The notes beneath the pieces are model-generated. The model did not search any database. It was not told the origin of the DNA and was given only the letters and a program-made list of their open reading frames with translations. DNA of 43,656 nucleotides from Phycisphaerae bacterium (lineage in GTDB: Bacteria; Planctomycetota; Phycisphaerae; UBA1845; UTPLA1): assembly GCA_030432035.1 (NCBI GenBank), contig JAUIHO010000010.1:1-43656 (forward strand), written 5' to 3'. This document shows positions 1 to 8,686 of the stretch, in pieces (the first letter of the stretch is position 1; every line of letters begins with the position of its first letter). Made by a program: the position numbers and the translations under genes.

Positions 1-768
1 CACGAATCGATCGACCAGTCACTTGCCCAAGCGGTCGCCAGCTATTCCCGGCGTGTCGAGGAATCCCGGCAAATGTTTCTCGCGATTCTCGGTCACGATC
101 TTCGAAGCCCGCTGTCGGCGATCAAGATGTCGACCAAGCTCCTGCGATCGTACGGTGAGGCCGATCCACAATACGCCGAAGTGGTGAAAATCATCGATGA
201 GAGTGCGACGGCTAGCGCCCGGCTCATTCATGATTTGATCGACTTTGCATCGTCCCATTTGGACGCGTCCATTACGATCACCCCAACGTCTGTCGATCTC
301 GAACATTTGGCGCGAGATGTCATTGGGGAACTGAAAGCAAGCTACTCCGATAGGAATATCGTGTTCGATTGCCAAGGCGATATGAACTGCGTTTGCGACG
401 GCCCGCGTTTGCGACAGGTGTTATCGAATCTTTTGATAAACGCTTTAAATTTCGGTGCGCCGGATACGGATGTCGAGTTATCAATGAAACCGGATCAGGA
501 TGACATCGTCTTTTCCGTGCGCAACCATGGGCCACCGATTCCGGCGGAATTGTTGCCGTCCGTGTTTGACCCGTTTGTTCGCGATTTGTCGGGAGACGCG
601 GCAAAGAGTCGGCGCGATGGAAGTCTGGGCTTGGGGTTATACATCGCGTACGAAGTCGTCGTCGCACATGGGGGCGACATACAGGTTTCCTCGACCACAG
701 AAGACGGAACGGTCTTCGCGGTGCGCCTGCCGCGGCAAGCGCAAGGCAGTGACTCGACGCGAGATTGA
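1..768 (+). CDS. sensor histidine kinase, C-terminal part (5' end outside window)
   Basis: The reading frame is open from base 1, so the start lies upstream. The visible part is a complete transmitter module. A HisKA dimerisation helix carries the phosphoacceptor His in LGHDLRSPLSAIK (about bases 88-126). A HATPase domain follows with an N box (LSNLLINAL, about bases 421-447), a degenerate G1 region (RNHGPPI, where DxGxG is usual) and a clear G2 box (GSLGLGLYIAYE). The family autophosphorylates on His using ATP and passes the phosphate to a response regulator Asp. The sensory input domain is not visible. A 6-bp hairpin (TGCTCG/CGAGCA, 795-813) lies just after the stop but has no T-tract, so I do not call it a terminator. 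Confidence 0.9.
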   Translation, partial: HESIDQSLAQAVASYSRRVEESRQMFLAILGHDLRSPLSAIKMSTKLLRSYGEADPQYAEVVKIIDESATASARLIHDLIDFASSHLDASITITPTSVDLEHLARDVIGELKASYSDRNIVFDCQGDMNCVCDGPRLRQVLSNLLINALNFGAPDTDVELSMKPDQDDIVFSVRNHGPPIPAELLPSVFDPFVRDLSGDAAKSRRDGSLGLGLYIAYEVVVAHGGDIQVSSTTEDGTVFAVRLPRQAQGSDSTRD

Positions 769-952
769 TGTGTATTCAACGGTGTCACGTCGTATGCTCG
801 CGTATTCCGAGCAGAGCTGTGCAGTTGGGCACAGAGTGGTAGTTTCGGCATCGCAGCGCCACGTTCCGAAAATATCATTAACCCGATAAGCGTCTTTATC
901 TCACGGTCATCATTCGGCAGACCGACACTTCATTCGAAGGAGTGTCTCTTCA

Positions 953-3331
953 TTGTCTGCCACGCCACTCATCGTTGACGAAGCCGCATGCCTTACGGGT
1001 TTAGGCAGCGGTGCCGTATTAGATTGTGAACGAGATAGTGCCTTCGATGATGTGGCCATTCTAGCTGGTCGGTTATCTAACTGTCCTATTGCTTTTATTA
1101 CGCTATACGAGTCCGGGCAGTGTTGCGTAAAAAGTTGCGTCGGTATTGATGTTGACGACTTGTCTCAAGATCTATCGTTCTGTGACATAGTGCACAGTGG
1201 TGATGGTTTGGTGGTTATTGCAGATGCGACAGAAGATTCGCGCACGTGTGCAAAAACACACATGGTAGGCATGCCGAATGTTCGCTTTTTCGCCGGTCTG
1301 CCGCTGCGACTCGATAACGGGGAGACGTTGGGCGCGATATGCGTGATGGATACCGAGGTGCGGGAAGAAACGGCGAGCCTGCGTAGCGATTTAGAAATGT
1401 TGGGTCGACAGGCCGTGCGTTTAATTCAGAGCCGCATTGAAGCGTCGATGCTCGATGACTTGGTTCAGCGATTAGCGCTGGCAGTCGAAGGCACCAACGA
1501 TGGCGTTTGGGATTGGATGGACATCGACGCGGACGCCGAGTGGTGGTCGCCGAAGTTTTATCGATTGCTGGGTTACGAGCCGAATGAGATTGAATCAACG
1601 GTTACGAATTTTAAGAACTTGCTGCACCCGAATGATCGTGAAAGGACGAATCGAGCGGTAGACGCTGCCTTTAAGGGAACTGTCGTCTTCGACTTGCGAT
1701 TTCAGCTAAGGCACAAGACGGGCGATTATCGTTGGTTCCAGTCCCGCGCGCGTGTGTTTCGCGATGCATCGGGGCGACCGACGCGTATGGCGGGGTCGAT
1801 TCGTGATGTGCAGAATCTTGTCGATGCGGAAAATGCGGCGAAGATGCGCGAGAAAGAATTGCGTCTGATTTTAGATGTGGTGCCAAGTCTGGTTTACTTT
1901 AAAGACTGCAACAACAAGATCCTCAATTTGAATCAGGCGGCGGCATCGGCCATGAAGTGTGATGTTGCGGATGTCATAGGTCGCCCTACGGAGGCGTTTT
2001 TTCCTGCTGAGGACGCAGCCGCGTTTCTACTCGATGATCGAGAGGTTCTCGAAAGCGGGGAGCCGAAACTCGGGATTGTCGAACATCACGAGGGAGCGAA
2101 TGGGCAGCGTCTCTTGATCCGAACGGACAAATTGCCCATACAGAACGAAGACGGCGAATTCGATCGCTTGGTCGCAATCTCGACGGATATCACGGCTATT
2201 ACCGAAGCGCAACGAAAACTGACCGAGTCAGAGAATATGCTAAAAGCGATTCTCGATAACGCGCCAGCGGTGATGTTCGCAAAACGCGTGGATGGGCGGT
2301 ATCTGTTCGTGAATTGCGAGTATGCCAAGCTGTTTACGAATGGTTCAACCCAAATCGAAGGCAAAACCGACTTCGAGCTATTTCCGACCGACCTAGCGGA
2401 GCGATTTCGGAACGCAGATAAGCTCGTGACGCGCATGAAGAAACCGATGCAATTCGAGGAGATCGCACCGGTCGGCGGCGAATTGCGACAGTATCTGTCG
2501 GTGAAGTTCCCGATGTTGGATTCCAGTGGCGAGGTGACGGCTGTTGGCGGAGTGGCGTTTGACATCACCGATTTGAAGCGGGCCAATGGGGAACTGGAAC
2601 GTAAGAATGTTGAGTTAGAGAGCTTCGTTTATTCGGCGTCGCACGATTTGAAGAGCCCGATCGTTTCCATCTTGGGTTATCTGTTTTTGCTGTCGCGCGA
2701 TCTGGATGCGGGCAAGCTCGACGAGATGCCGGAATTTTTCAGTCGCATCAAACGCGCTGCCGAGCGCATGCGCAGCAGCGTCGACGACTTGTTGGAACTT
2801 AGCCGGATCGGGCGTGTCGACGGTGAGATCGAGCGGATCGAACTTCGACCCGTGATCGATGAGACGATTCAGCAAGAGGTATCGGTTGCCGGGCGTGAAG
2901 ATATCCGTTGGGAATTTGATCTTGAAGCTAAGGTCATCGCGATCGACCCGACGCACCTGTCGCATATCCTGCAAAATCTCATCGGTAACGCGATTCGATA
3001 TGGGACGAAAGAACCAAACGGGAAAGTCATTATTGGTAGTCGCAGCCTTCCGGGTAATCGCACGCAGTTGTTTGTTCGGGATTTTGGGGCCGGCGTGGCC
3101 CCAGCACATCGCAACAAGATTTTTGAACTTTTTCAGCGGCTGGAACGCGATAAGAAAGGTACCGGCGTCGGACTGGCGATCGTTCGCAAAATCGCCGAAT
3201 TGTATGGTGGTTCCGCAACGGTGGAGGGTGCCGTCGGCGGGGGCGCAAAATTTGTCGTTGAGATCGGGTTGCCGCAGCGCAGTCGATCAAACGGAGTGGA
3301 GGTTCAAGATCGTGACGAAAATGCAAAATAG
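953..3331 (+). CDS. hybrid-input sensor histidine kinase (GAF-PAS-PAS-PAS-HisKA-HATPase)
   Basis: Soluble 792-residue sensor kinase with no obvious membrane segment, so probably cytoplasmic. Order of domains: GAF-like region (about 25-160), three PAS domains (about 175-290, 300-415, 428-540), a short coiled linker, HisKA with the H box at H564 (SASHDLKSP), and HATPase with N679 (QNLIGNAI), G1 DFGAGV (710-715) and G2 KGTGVGLAI (735-743). The first PAS ends in a PAC-like motif (GSIRDV). The start is TTG at 953, supported by AAGGAG at 937-942 with a 10-nt gap. The 3' end overlaps the response regulator gene by 20 nt, so the two probably form a translationally coupled pair. The signal sensed cannot be read from the sequence; GAF and PAS domains bind small ligands or chromophores in other systems. 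Confidence 0.92.
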   Translation: MSATPLIVDEAACLTGLGSGAVLDCERDSAFDDVAILAGRLSNCPIAFITLYESGQCCVKSCVGIDVDDLSQDLSFCDIVHSGDGLVVIADATEDSRTCAKTHMVGMPNVRFFAGLPLRLDNGETLGAICVMDTEVREETASLRSDLEMLGRQAVRLIQSRIEASMLDDLVQRLALAVEGTNDGVWDWMDIDADAEWWSPKFYRLLGYEPNEIESTVTNFKNLLHPNDRERTNRAVDAAFKGTVVFDLRFQLRHKTGDYRWFQSRARVFRDASGRPTRMAGSIRDVQNLVDAENAAKMREKELRLILDVVPSLVYFKDCNNKILNLNQAAASAMKCDVADVIGRPTEAFFPAEDAAAFLLDDREVLESGEPKLGIVEHHEGANGQRLLIRTDKLPIQNEDGEFDRLVAISTDITAITEAQRKLTESENMLKAILDNAPAVMFAKRVDGRYLFVNCEYAKLFTNGSTQIEGKTDFELFPTDLAERFRNADKLVTRMKKPMQFEEIAPVGGELRQYLSVKFPMLDSSGEVTAVGGVAFDITDLKRANGELERKNVELESFVYSASHDLKSPIVSILGYLFLLSRDLDAGKLDEMPEFFSRIKRAAERMRSSVDDLLELSRIGRVDGEIERIELRPVIDETIQQEVSVAGREDIRWEFDLEAKVIAIDPTHLSHILQNLIGNAIRYGTKEPNGKVIIGSRSLPGNRTQLFVRDFGAGVAPAHRNKIFELFQRLERDKKGTGVGLAIVRKIAELYGGSATVEGAVGGGAKFVVEIGLPQRSRSNGVEVQDRDENAK

Positions 3332-3746
3332 GCCGATACGGTTCCTATTGGTTGAAGACGACGACGATCATGCGGATCTGATTCAGCGCGCTGTTGCAAC
3401 TGCAGAGATTGAGATTGTGGTCGACCATGTTTGCGATGGTGAAGTGGCGCTTGCGTTTCTCAACAAGGATGGCGAATACGCGAATGTGTCGCGACCGGAC
3501 GTGATATTGTTGGATATCAATTTGCCGAAGCTCGACGGGCACCAAGTGCTGCGACACATTAAGAAGTCGAATATGTTGGCCAGTATTCCGGTCATTATGT
3601 TGACCACGTCGCAGTCGGAATTGGATCGCGACCGAGCATTCACGAATGAAGCCGATTCATACGTAAGCAAGCCGACCAGTCCGAGTGAGTTTGCACAGTT
3701 GGTGACACATTTGAGCAGCTTTTGGGCGACGATGGGGGCGGTTTAG
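3312..3746 (+). CDS. single-domain response regulator (Rcp1/CheY-like)
   Basis: A 144-residue receiver domain with no output domain. The acidic pocket is E15-D16-D17, the phosphoacceptor is D68 (VILLDINLP), followed by T98/T99 (IMLTTS) and K120 (VSKP). The extended acidic run after the first strand (EDDDDHADLI) resembles response regulators of the cyanobacterial Rcp1 type, which relay phosphate from bacteriophytochrome-like kinases. I chose GTG at 3312 because GGAGG lies at 3298-3302 with a 9-nt gap; ATG at 3321 is too far from it. The gene starts inside the end of the upstream kinase, so that kinase is its likely partner. The phosphate may pass on to a further protein, since no DNA-binding domain is present. 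Confidence 0.9.
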   Translation: MTKMQNRPIRFLLVEDDDDHADLIQRAVATAEIEIVVDHVCDGEVALAFLNKDGEYANVSRPDVILLDINLPKLDGHQVLRHIKKSNMLASIPVIMLTTSQSELDRDRAFTNEADSYVSKPTSPSEFAQLVTHLSSFWATMGAV

Positions 3747-3763
3747 TTCGAACGCGAAAGTAG

Positions 3764-3788
3764 GAAAGCGGGTGCATCCCGCCTTTTT
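3764..3788 (+). terminator. rho-independent terminator after the kinase/response regulator pair
   Basis: GCGGG (3768-3772) pairs with CCCGC (3778-3782) across a 5-nt loop, directly followed by CTTTTT. It lies 20 nt after the response regulator stop. Confidence 0.7.
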
Positions 3789-3838
3789 ACCGTGTTCATG
3801 CTAATTATTTAGTTCTGAGTTCACTTCTTCGGATACAA

Positions 3839-3876
3839 CCCTCATCCCGGCGTTCTCCCTGCAAGGGAGAGGGAGC
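3839..3876. repeat. dispersed hairpin repeat, CCCTC(A)-CTCTCCCT family, copy 1
   Basis: A CCCTCATCCCGG leader is followed by a hairpin of TCTCCCT and AGGGAGA around a GCA loop. The same unit recurs at 16868-16905 and, degenerate, at 37433-37493. It lies between convergent genes, where such REP-like sequences often sit. Confidence 0.7.
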
Positions 3877-3947
3877 ATACGCCACCCAGTTTCTAGCGGG
3901 GGGGGCGAGCTCCGCTTGGTTCAGCTTATCTCAATTATCTGCTCTTC

Positions 3948-5684
3948 CTAAAACTCCGACTCTTCGCGTTCCAGACCTTGTTCTGCACGCTTGTCGATCG
4001 GTTCGACGACGAACTTGGCCTTCAATGTGTCCGTTTCCACAAACGCCGAGATGATGTCGAGAATTTCGGCATAGTCGACACCGAATGCGGTGACACCGTC
4101 GTCGCGTTTGATCGGTGTGTCTGCCAGGTATCGCACCAGTCGTACCAAGTTGAGCGGCGCCTTGAGCGGCGGCGAGTTCGCCATGGTGCGCTTGTTGGTA
4201 TAGACCAACGTCAGGTCTTTGGCGCGCGGCGCGGCCGACAGTTGCACTTGCAGAATGCGACCGTCGTTGCGTTTGCCGGGGAAGATGGCGGGTGGGCGCA
4301 CGATCATGTTTTTGCCGAAGATTGCCAGACGCGGCATATCGGTCTGTTGTGCGTACACCAAGTACTTTCCACGACAATCGATCACGTCCATGATCATGTT
4401 GTCTTTATTTAAGACGTATGTCTTAATTGCCGGGTGGCGGCGCTTGCGCAGGGCTTTGTAGGCGGCGATGCGAATGTCGGTGTCTTCGTCTACCAACAGT
4501 CGTTCGAGATGTTCGCCCGCCACGAATTGATCGGTGGCCGCGCCCAATTCGATGATGGCTTCGTCGCGATAGTCGCTCTTAGTGTCGTGGGCGTGTTCGG
4601 CCACGCCGATCGCACCTTCGCGTTCACCAAGACGCAACAGCGTGCGGCTCGCATAGAAGTGGGTCGTCTTCGACTGGCTATCGAGTAGCGGCGTGAGCTT
4701 TTCGATGACCGGTTTGCCGATGGCTTCGAGCGCGAGGGCCGTCGCGTTGGGGTTGCCGTCGCGATCGTCGAGCGCTTCGATCAGCTTGTCGGCCTTTTCA
4801 TCGAGGATGGGTCGATTGGTCGACATTGGCGTTGCGATGATCAGTTCCAGTAAGCGGCGCGTGTCGAAGCGTTGCGTGCGACCCTTGAACTCGGGAATCA
4901 GCAACTCGATAAAGCCGGCGCTCTCGGCTTCGGCGATCTTCTTGCTCCCGCCGTAGCGGCTGTTGATGGTGCGTTCGATTTGGCGCGCGACACTATGGCG
5001 CGGGTCGTTTAAAACGAGTCGAATCTTGCGGGGCTCATCAACGATACCGCCGCCGAGTACGTAACCGCTGCGCAAGTCCACGTTGTCGGTGGGGCGACCG
5101 TTGCGGGTGAAGGGCGGTACGTAGATGCCGCCTGCGGCGCGGGCCAGCGTCTTACCGCCGATGATGCCGCTGGGTGTGGCGGCGTAAATCTTCAGGTCGG
5201 CCAAGAACAAGCGGCCGCCAACGAGCGACTCGGTTTCGCTGCCAAGGGCGCGCACGCGGATGTCGAAACGATCACCTTTCTTGGCGCCGGCGGGGATGAA
5301 GCCGTCGATCTCGACCATGGCCGTGTCGTAGCTATCGAGCAGGTCGACGGCGCTGACATTGTTGCCACCGATCTCGGCGCGACGGCGGATTTCTTTGGTA
5401 AGGTAGCCACGCACCACTTCGGGGCCATCGCTACCGCCGGAGTCGACGAGGTCGACGACCAGACCGAAGCCGCGCACTTGGTTGAGCGCGACGCCTTGAA
5501 CGGAAACGAGTTCGCCGATGCTGTTGCGCAGGGCGACGTCGTCGGAGGCGAGTTCGGGGTCGGAGCCGGGCTGCTTGTTCGAGTTGCCCATACCGAAGAG
5601 TTCTTCCCATTCGGCCTGGCTGCAGCCGGTGGACATGATGAGGCCGAAAACGATGAGGGAAAGGTATGTCGGTGCGCGTCCCAT
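3948..5684 (-). CDS. FlgI-like (flagellar P-ring) lipoprotein with inserted HEAT repeats
   Basis: A 578-residue exported protein. The signal sequence ends in a lipobox (MSTG|C21), so it is probably lipid-anchored; ordinary FlgI is a soluble periplasmic protein of about 365 residues. Residues 56-270 resemble the FlgI core: IGELVSVQGV followed by GFGLVVDL matches the FlgI SVQGVRxNxLxGYGLVVGL signature, and LNDPRHSVARQI resembles the LNDxDFxxAxxI segment. Residues about 296-425 look like HEAT-type helical repeats (for example VDEDTDIRIAAYKALRKR). The C-terminal part (510-560) again resembles the FlgI end (LNLVRLVRYL ... LKAKFVVE). No other flagellar gene is present nearby, so a role outside the flagellum is possible. 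The FlgI relationship is a motif-level judgement. Confidence 0.75.
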   Translation of the reverse strand: MGRAPTYLSLIVFGLIMSTGCSQAEWEELFGMGNSNKQPGSDPELASDDVALRNSIGELVSVQGVALNQVRGFGLVVDLVDSGGSDGPEVVRGYLTKEIRRRAEIGGNNVSAVDLLDSYDTAMVEIDGFIPAGAKKGDRFDIRVRALGSETESLVGGRLFLADLKIYAATPSGIIGGKTLARAAGGIYVPPFTRNGRPTDNVDLRSGYVLGGGIVDEPRKIRLVLNDPRHSVARQIERTINSRYGGSKKIAEAESAGFIELLIPEFKGRTQRFDTRRLLELIIATPMSTNRPILDEKADKLIEALDDRDGNPNATALALEAIGKPVIEKLTPLLDSQSKTTHFYASRTLLRLGEREGAIGVAEHAHDTKSDYRDEAIIELGAATDQFVAGEHLERLLVDEDTDIRIAAYKALRKRRHPAIKTYVLNKDNMIMDVIDCRGKYLVYAQQTDMPRLAIFGKNMIVRPPAIFPGKRNDGRILQVQLSAAPRAKDLTLVYTNKRTMANSPPLKAPLNLVRLVRYLADTPIKRDDGVTAFGVDYAEILDIISAFVETDTLKAKFVVEPIDKRAEQGLEREESEF

Positions 5685-5712
5685 GAGACTGGTCGACTCC
5701 GTGGTGTTGGTT

Positions 5713-5780
5713 AGTCCCCCACCCTTGGAAAGGGTGTGGCATCCAATTCTGGTGCCCCTGCCCCTCTGTGGCTGGGGGAC
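5713..5780. repeat. REP-like hairpin pair in inverted arrangement (AGTCCCCCA...GGGGCACC family)
   Basis: Two units face each other. One (5713-5744) has an ACCCTTGGAAAGGGT hairpin; the other (5751-5780) is the reverse complement of the consensus AGTCCCCCAGCCCCAGAGGGGC followed by AGGGGCACC. They are separated by about 6 nt, as in paired REP/BIME elements. Confidence 0.7.
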
Positions 5781-5830
5781 AAATTCGTTACGCCGGTAAG
5801 GTTCCGTTACCCGTTTCGGTGCCGGTTTTC

Positions 5831-5864
5831 AGTCCCCCATCACTTGGAAAAGATGAGGCACCCC
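5831..5864. repeat. REP-like hairpin, diverged copy
   Basis: Starts AGTCCCCCA and ends GAGGCACCCC, like the other units. The central hairpin is degenerate (TCACTTGGAAAAGATGA). It lies between the FlgI-like gene and the acetyltransferase gene. Confidence 0.6.
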
Positions 5865-5916
5865 TTACATGACAAGCGAGCGATAGCGGCGATGACGGCT
5901 ATTGTGACGCGGCGGC

Positions 5917-6897
5917 TCAAATCGAAAAGTCGTGAGCCGGCCCGTCGTCTTTTTTCTTCTTCGGCGGGCGTACCTTCAATTCTGGCGGATTATTCATCAC
6001 CGTGCAGCCGGCGGGCACGCTCGAGGTGACAAACGTCGATCCGCCCACGGTCGAGCCTTCGCCGATGACGGTATCGCCGCCCAGCACGGTGGCGTTGGCG
6101 TAAATCGTGACGTTGTCTTTGAGCGTGGGGTGGCGCTTGTAACCGCGAACCATCTTGCCGCGCTCGTCTTTCAAGAAGCTGAGCGCACCGAGCGTGACGC
6201 TCTGATAAATCTTGACGTTCTCGCCGATGTCGGTGGTTTCACCGATGACGACGCCGGTGCCGTGGTCGATGAAGAAGCGCTTGCCGATGCGCGCGCCGGG
6301 GTGGATGTCGATGCCGGTTTCGCGATGCGACCATTCCGACATGGCACGCGGGATAAGCGGAATGTCTTTTTCGTAAAGCTCGTGGGCGTAGCGATGGACA
6401 GTGATCGCGAGCAGGCCGGGGTACGTGAAGATGATTTCGTCAGTGTTTTCGGCTGCCGGGTCGCCTTCGAAGGCGGCGTCGACATCGAGGGCGAGCATGT
6501 CGCGCACGGCCGGAATCTTCATCATGAATTCGTCGGTTAACTCGGTGGCTTTTGCGTGGAACGGCTCGGCCTGATTGGACGGGCCGGTCGGGTCGTAATT
6601 GCCGCTGACTTCGTTGTAATGGCAGAGCGAGAGGAATATTTGCAGGTAGAGCTTCTTCGCGAGGCGCGGCAACAGTTCGCCGACGTGGAACCGCACATTT
6701 TCAAAGGAAAGATTCTGCCGCCCGAAATAACCGGGGTACGAAATCTCAAAGAGCAGTTCGATGATGCTCTCGATCTCGCGGTTGGTCGGCAGGTAGCCGC
6801 GACCGATGTGGCGCGTTGAGGCGGTCGTCTCGTAGCTGGCCACGATGCGCTCGACCAGGCCGGACAGCCGACTGTCGATGTCGTATTCTCCGATCAT
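5917..6897 (-). CDS. cysE: serine O-acetyltransferase, EpsC/SrpH-type CysE family
   Basis: Transfers acetyl from acetyl-CoA to L-serine to give O-acetylserine, the carbon skeleton for cysteine synthesis in the cytoplasm. The 326-residue protein has an N-terminal helical region (1-180) and a C-terminal left-handed beta helix of hexapeptide repeats (about 190-310: IDIHPGARIG, IDHGTGVVIGETTDIG, NVTIYANATVLGG). The catalytic His is in the IDHGTGVVIG turn. The long N-terminal domain fits the EpsC/SrpH branch better than E. coli CysE (273 residues). The C-terminal tail is lysine-rich (PPKKKKDDG). The start is ATG at 6897. No cysteine synthase gene is adjacent. The function is secure at family level; the symbol could equally be epsC or srpH. 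Confidence 0.9.
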   Translation of the reverse strand: MIGEYDIDSRLSGLVERIVASYETTASTRHIGRGYLPTNREIESIIELLFEISYPGYFGRQNLSFENVRFHVGELLPRLAKKLYLQIFLSLCHYNEVSGNYDPTGPSNQAEPFHAKATELTDEFMMKIPAVRDMLALDVDAAFEGDPAAENTDEIIFTYPGLLAITVHRYAHELYEKDIPLIPRAMSEWSHRETGIDIHPGARIGKRFFIDHGTGVVIGETTDIGENVKIYQSVTLGALSFLKDERGKMVRGYKRHPTLKDNVTIYANATVLGGDTVIGEGSTVGGSTFVTSSVPAGCTVMNNPPELKVRPPKKKKDDGPAHDFSI

Positions 6898-7123
6898 GGT
6901 GCGGGTGGCTCCTGTTAGGGGCGGGCAGAGGCGGCCGAGGGGTTTAGCGCGGGCGGTTCACGGTCATCGGTTCGATTATATGGCGTGCAACAGGCCCGGG
7001 CCAACGCCGATAAGCTTCGTTGCGGTCGTGGGTTGCCGCCGTTTGCGTCACGGGCGGGCTGGCATTAGTTTTTAGGCGGTGCGCAACCGCCAACCGAGCC
7101 ACCAGAACGAGAAATCAATACCG

Positions 7124-8461
7124 ATGCATTTTGATCGATTGGGACATACCGGCGTTATAGGTCTGCAATGGGGCGACGAGGGCAAAGGCAAAATCGTCGA
7201 CCTGCTGACCGAGCATTTTGATGTGGTGGTGCGCTGCGCCGGTGGTGCCAATGCAGGCCATACGGTCCGGCATGGCGACCAGTCGTATGCGCTGCACCTG
7301 CTGCCAAGCGGCATTTTGCGACCCGGCGTGATGAACATCATCGGCCCCGGCGTGGTCGTGGATTTGAAGGTGTTGGTGGGCGAGATTCGCGGCTTACGTG
7401 AGCGCGGGATTGAGATTGGCGACAACCTGAAGATTTCGGATCGAGCGCACTTGGTGATGCCTTGGCATCAGCGACAGGATCGCTTGTCGGAAAGCGGGTC
7501 GAGCGACGAGAAGAAGATCGGCACAACGGCGAAGGGAATCGGGCCGTGTTACGCCGACAAGATGCTGCGCACGTGGGCTATACGCGTATGCGACTTGCGC
7601 GACGCGGATGCATTTCGACGACGCGTGGAAGAGATTTTCAAGTTAAAGGGCGCTTTGTTCGGCGCGATGTACGGCGACGACTTAAGCGATTGGGGCAGCG
7701 CGGAAGCCACGCAGTTTATTGATGAAGCGTTGACGTTTGCCGAGATGCTCGCGCCGCACGTGGTCGATACGACGCCGTTGTTGCATCGGTACCTGTCCGA
7801 CGATTCGAAAGTGTTGTTCGAAGGCGCGCAAGGCTCGATGTTGGACGTGAACCACGGGACGTATCCGTTTGTGACAAGCAGTGCATGCGTCGCCGGCGGC
7901 ATGGCCGTCGGCGCGGGCGTGGGGCCGTCGGTGATTGAGAACGTGTTGGGTGTGGTGAAAGCTTACAGCACGCGCGTGGGCGGCGGGCCGTTTCCGACGG
8001 AGCAGGATAACCCGACCGGCGACCGAATACGCGAAGTTGGGCACGAGTACGGCACGACGACGGGGCGACCGCGACGGTGCGGTTGGTTCGACGCGGCGGC
8101 GGTGCGGTATGCGATACAACTTTCGGGTGTGACGGAGGTTGCGGTGATGCACCTCGATACCCTCGGAGCGCTCGACGAGATCAAGGTGTGCACGGGCTAC
8201 CGGCTAAATGGCGCGGAGATCGATGGCGTGCCCGCTCGCGCTGATGATTTGGCGGCGATCGAGCCGCTGTATGAATCGCTGGCGAGTTGGGGCACATTAT
8301 CGGCGGGCATCGAACGGTACGAACAATTGCCCGCTGCCGCTCGTCAGTATGTGGAACGTTTGGAAGCGCTGTTGGGCGTGCCAGTGACGCTGGTGAGCAT
8401 CGGCCCCGAACGCAGTGCGACATTGCATCGCGGTGCGTTTGAATTGAGTGGGCAGGCTTAG
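7124..8461 (+). CDS. purA: adenylosuccinate synthetase
   Basis: Joins IMP and aspartate using GTP to make adenylosuccinate, the first committed step to AMP. The 445-residue length fits the family. The N-terminal GTP/IMP loop is GLQWGDEGKGK (residues 13-23), with the catalytic Asp in the WGDEGKGK motif and the conserved GGANAGHTV next. Further family motifs are KGIGPCYADK, EGAQGSMLDVNHGTYPFVTSS and TTTGRPRRCGWFD. I chose ATG 7124 because it puts the loop about 15 residues from the start, as in E. coli PurA; the frame extends to GTG 7079, but that adds sequence not seen in the family. It is divergent from the acetyltransferase gene. uppS follows 225 nt later, across a hairpin cluster. Confidence 0.96.
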   Translation: MHFDRLGHTGVIGLQWGDEGKGKIVDLLTEHFDVVVRCAGGANAGHTVRHGDQSYALHLLPSGILRPGVMNIIGPGVVVDLKVLVGEIRGLRERGIEIGDNLKISDRAHLVMPWHQRQDRLSESGSSDEKKIGTTAKGIGPCYADKMLRTWAIRVCDLRDADAFRRRVEEIFKLKGALFGAMYGDDLSDWGSAEATQFIDEALTFAEMLAPHVVDTTPLLHRYLSDDSKVLFEGAQGSMLDVNHGTYPFVTSSACVAGGMAVGAGVGPSVIENVLGVVKAYSTRVGGGPFPTEQDNPTGDRIREVGHEYGTTTGRPRRCGWFDAAAVRYAIQLSGVTEVAVMHLDTLGALDEIKVCTGYRLNGAEIDGVPARADDLAAIEPLYESLASWGTLSAGIERYEQLPAAARQYVERLEALLGVPVTLVSIGPERSATLHRGAFELSGQA

Positions 8462-8467
8462 GTTTTG

Positions 8468-8644
8468 CACCGGTTATTAGCCGGTGCCACAGCGCAGAAC
8501 AGAGCAGTGCCCAAAAATGGGTGCCACGTTGCGCCCCAAAAGGGTGCCACTGGTCAGCTTGCTGCCAGTGCGGTCGCGCGGGAGCCTTCGGTAAGTTCGA
8601 CGGCTTCTCTGAATCGTTGACGTTACACCGGATAAAGACCGGTG
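8468..8644. repeat. cluster of small hairpins each ending in GGTGCCAC or GGTG
   Basis: Between purA and uppS there are four small stems: CACCGG/CCGGTG (8468-8486), CCCA/TGGG around AAAA (about 8508-8522), CCC/GGG around AAAA (about 8534-8545), and CACCGG/CCGGTG (8626-8644). All four continue as GGTGCCAC. The first and last share CACCGG-N7-CCGGTGCCACAGCG. A further inverted repeat, CACTGG/CCAGTG, lies at 8548-8570. It may act as a series of weak terminators or mRNA-stabilising stems between the two genes. Confidence 0.65.
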
Positions 8645-8686
8645 CCACAGCGCCAAGACAAGAACAGATAAAGCGGAGGCAATCAA

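Noticed and set aside
795-813. Terminator after the first kinase gene
   Set aside because: A 6-bp stem (TGCTCG/CGAGCA) exists but has no following T-tract.
2859-3311. N-terminal extension of the response regulator
   Set aside because: The frame is open but reads through the kinase gene in another frame and gives arginine-rich, non-family sequence. GGAGG supports the GTG at 3312.
8468-8644. CRISPR-like array
   Set aside because: Repeats are short, unequal in sequence and spacing, and are hairpins with a common flank. No cas genes are present.
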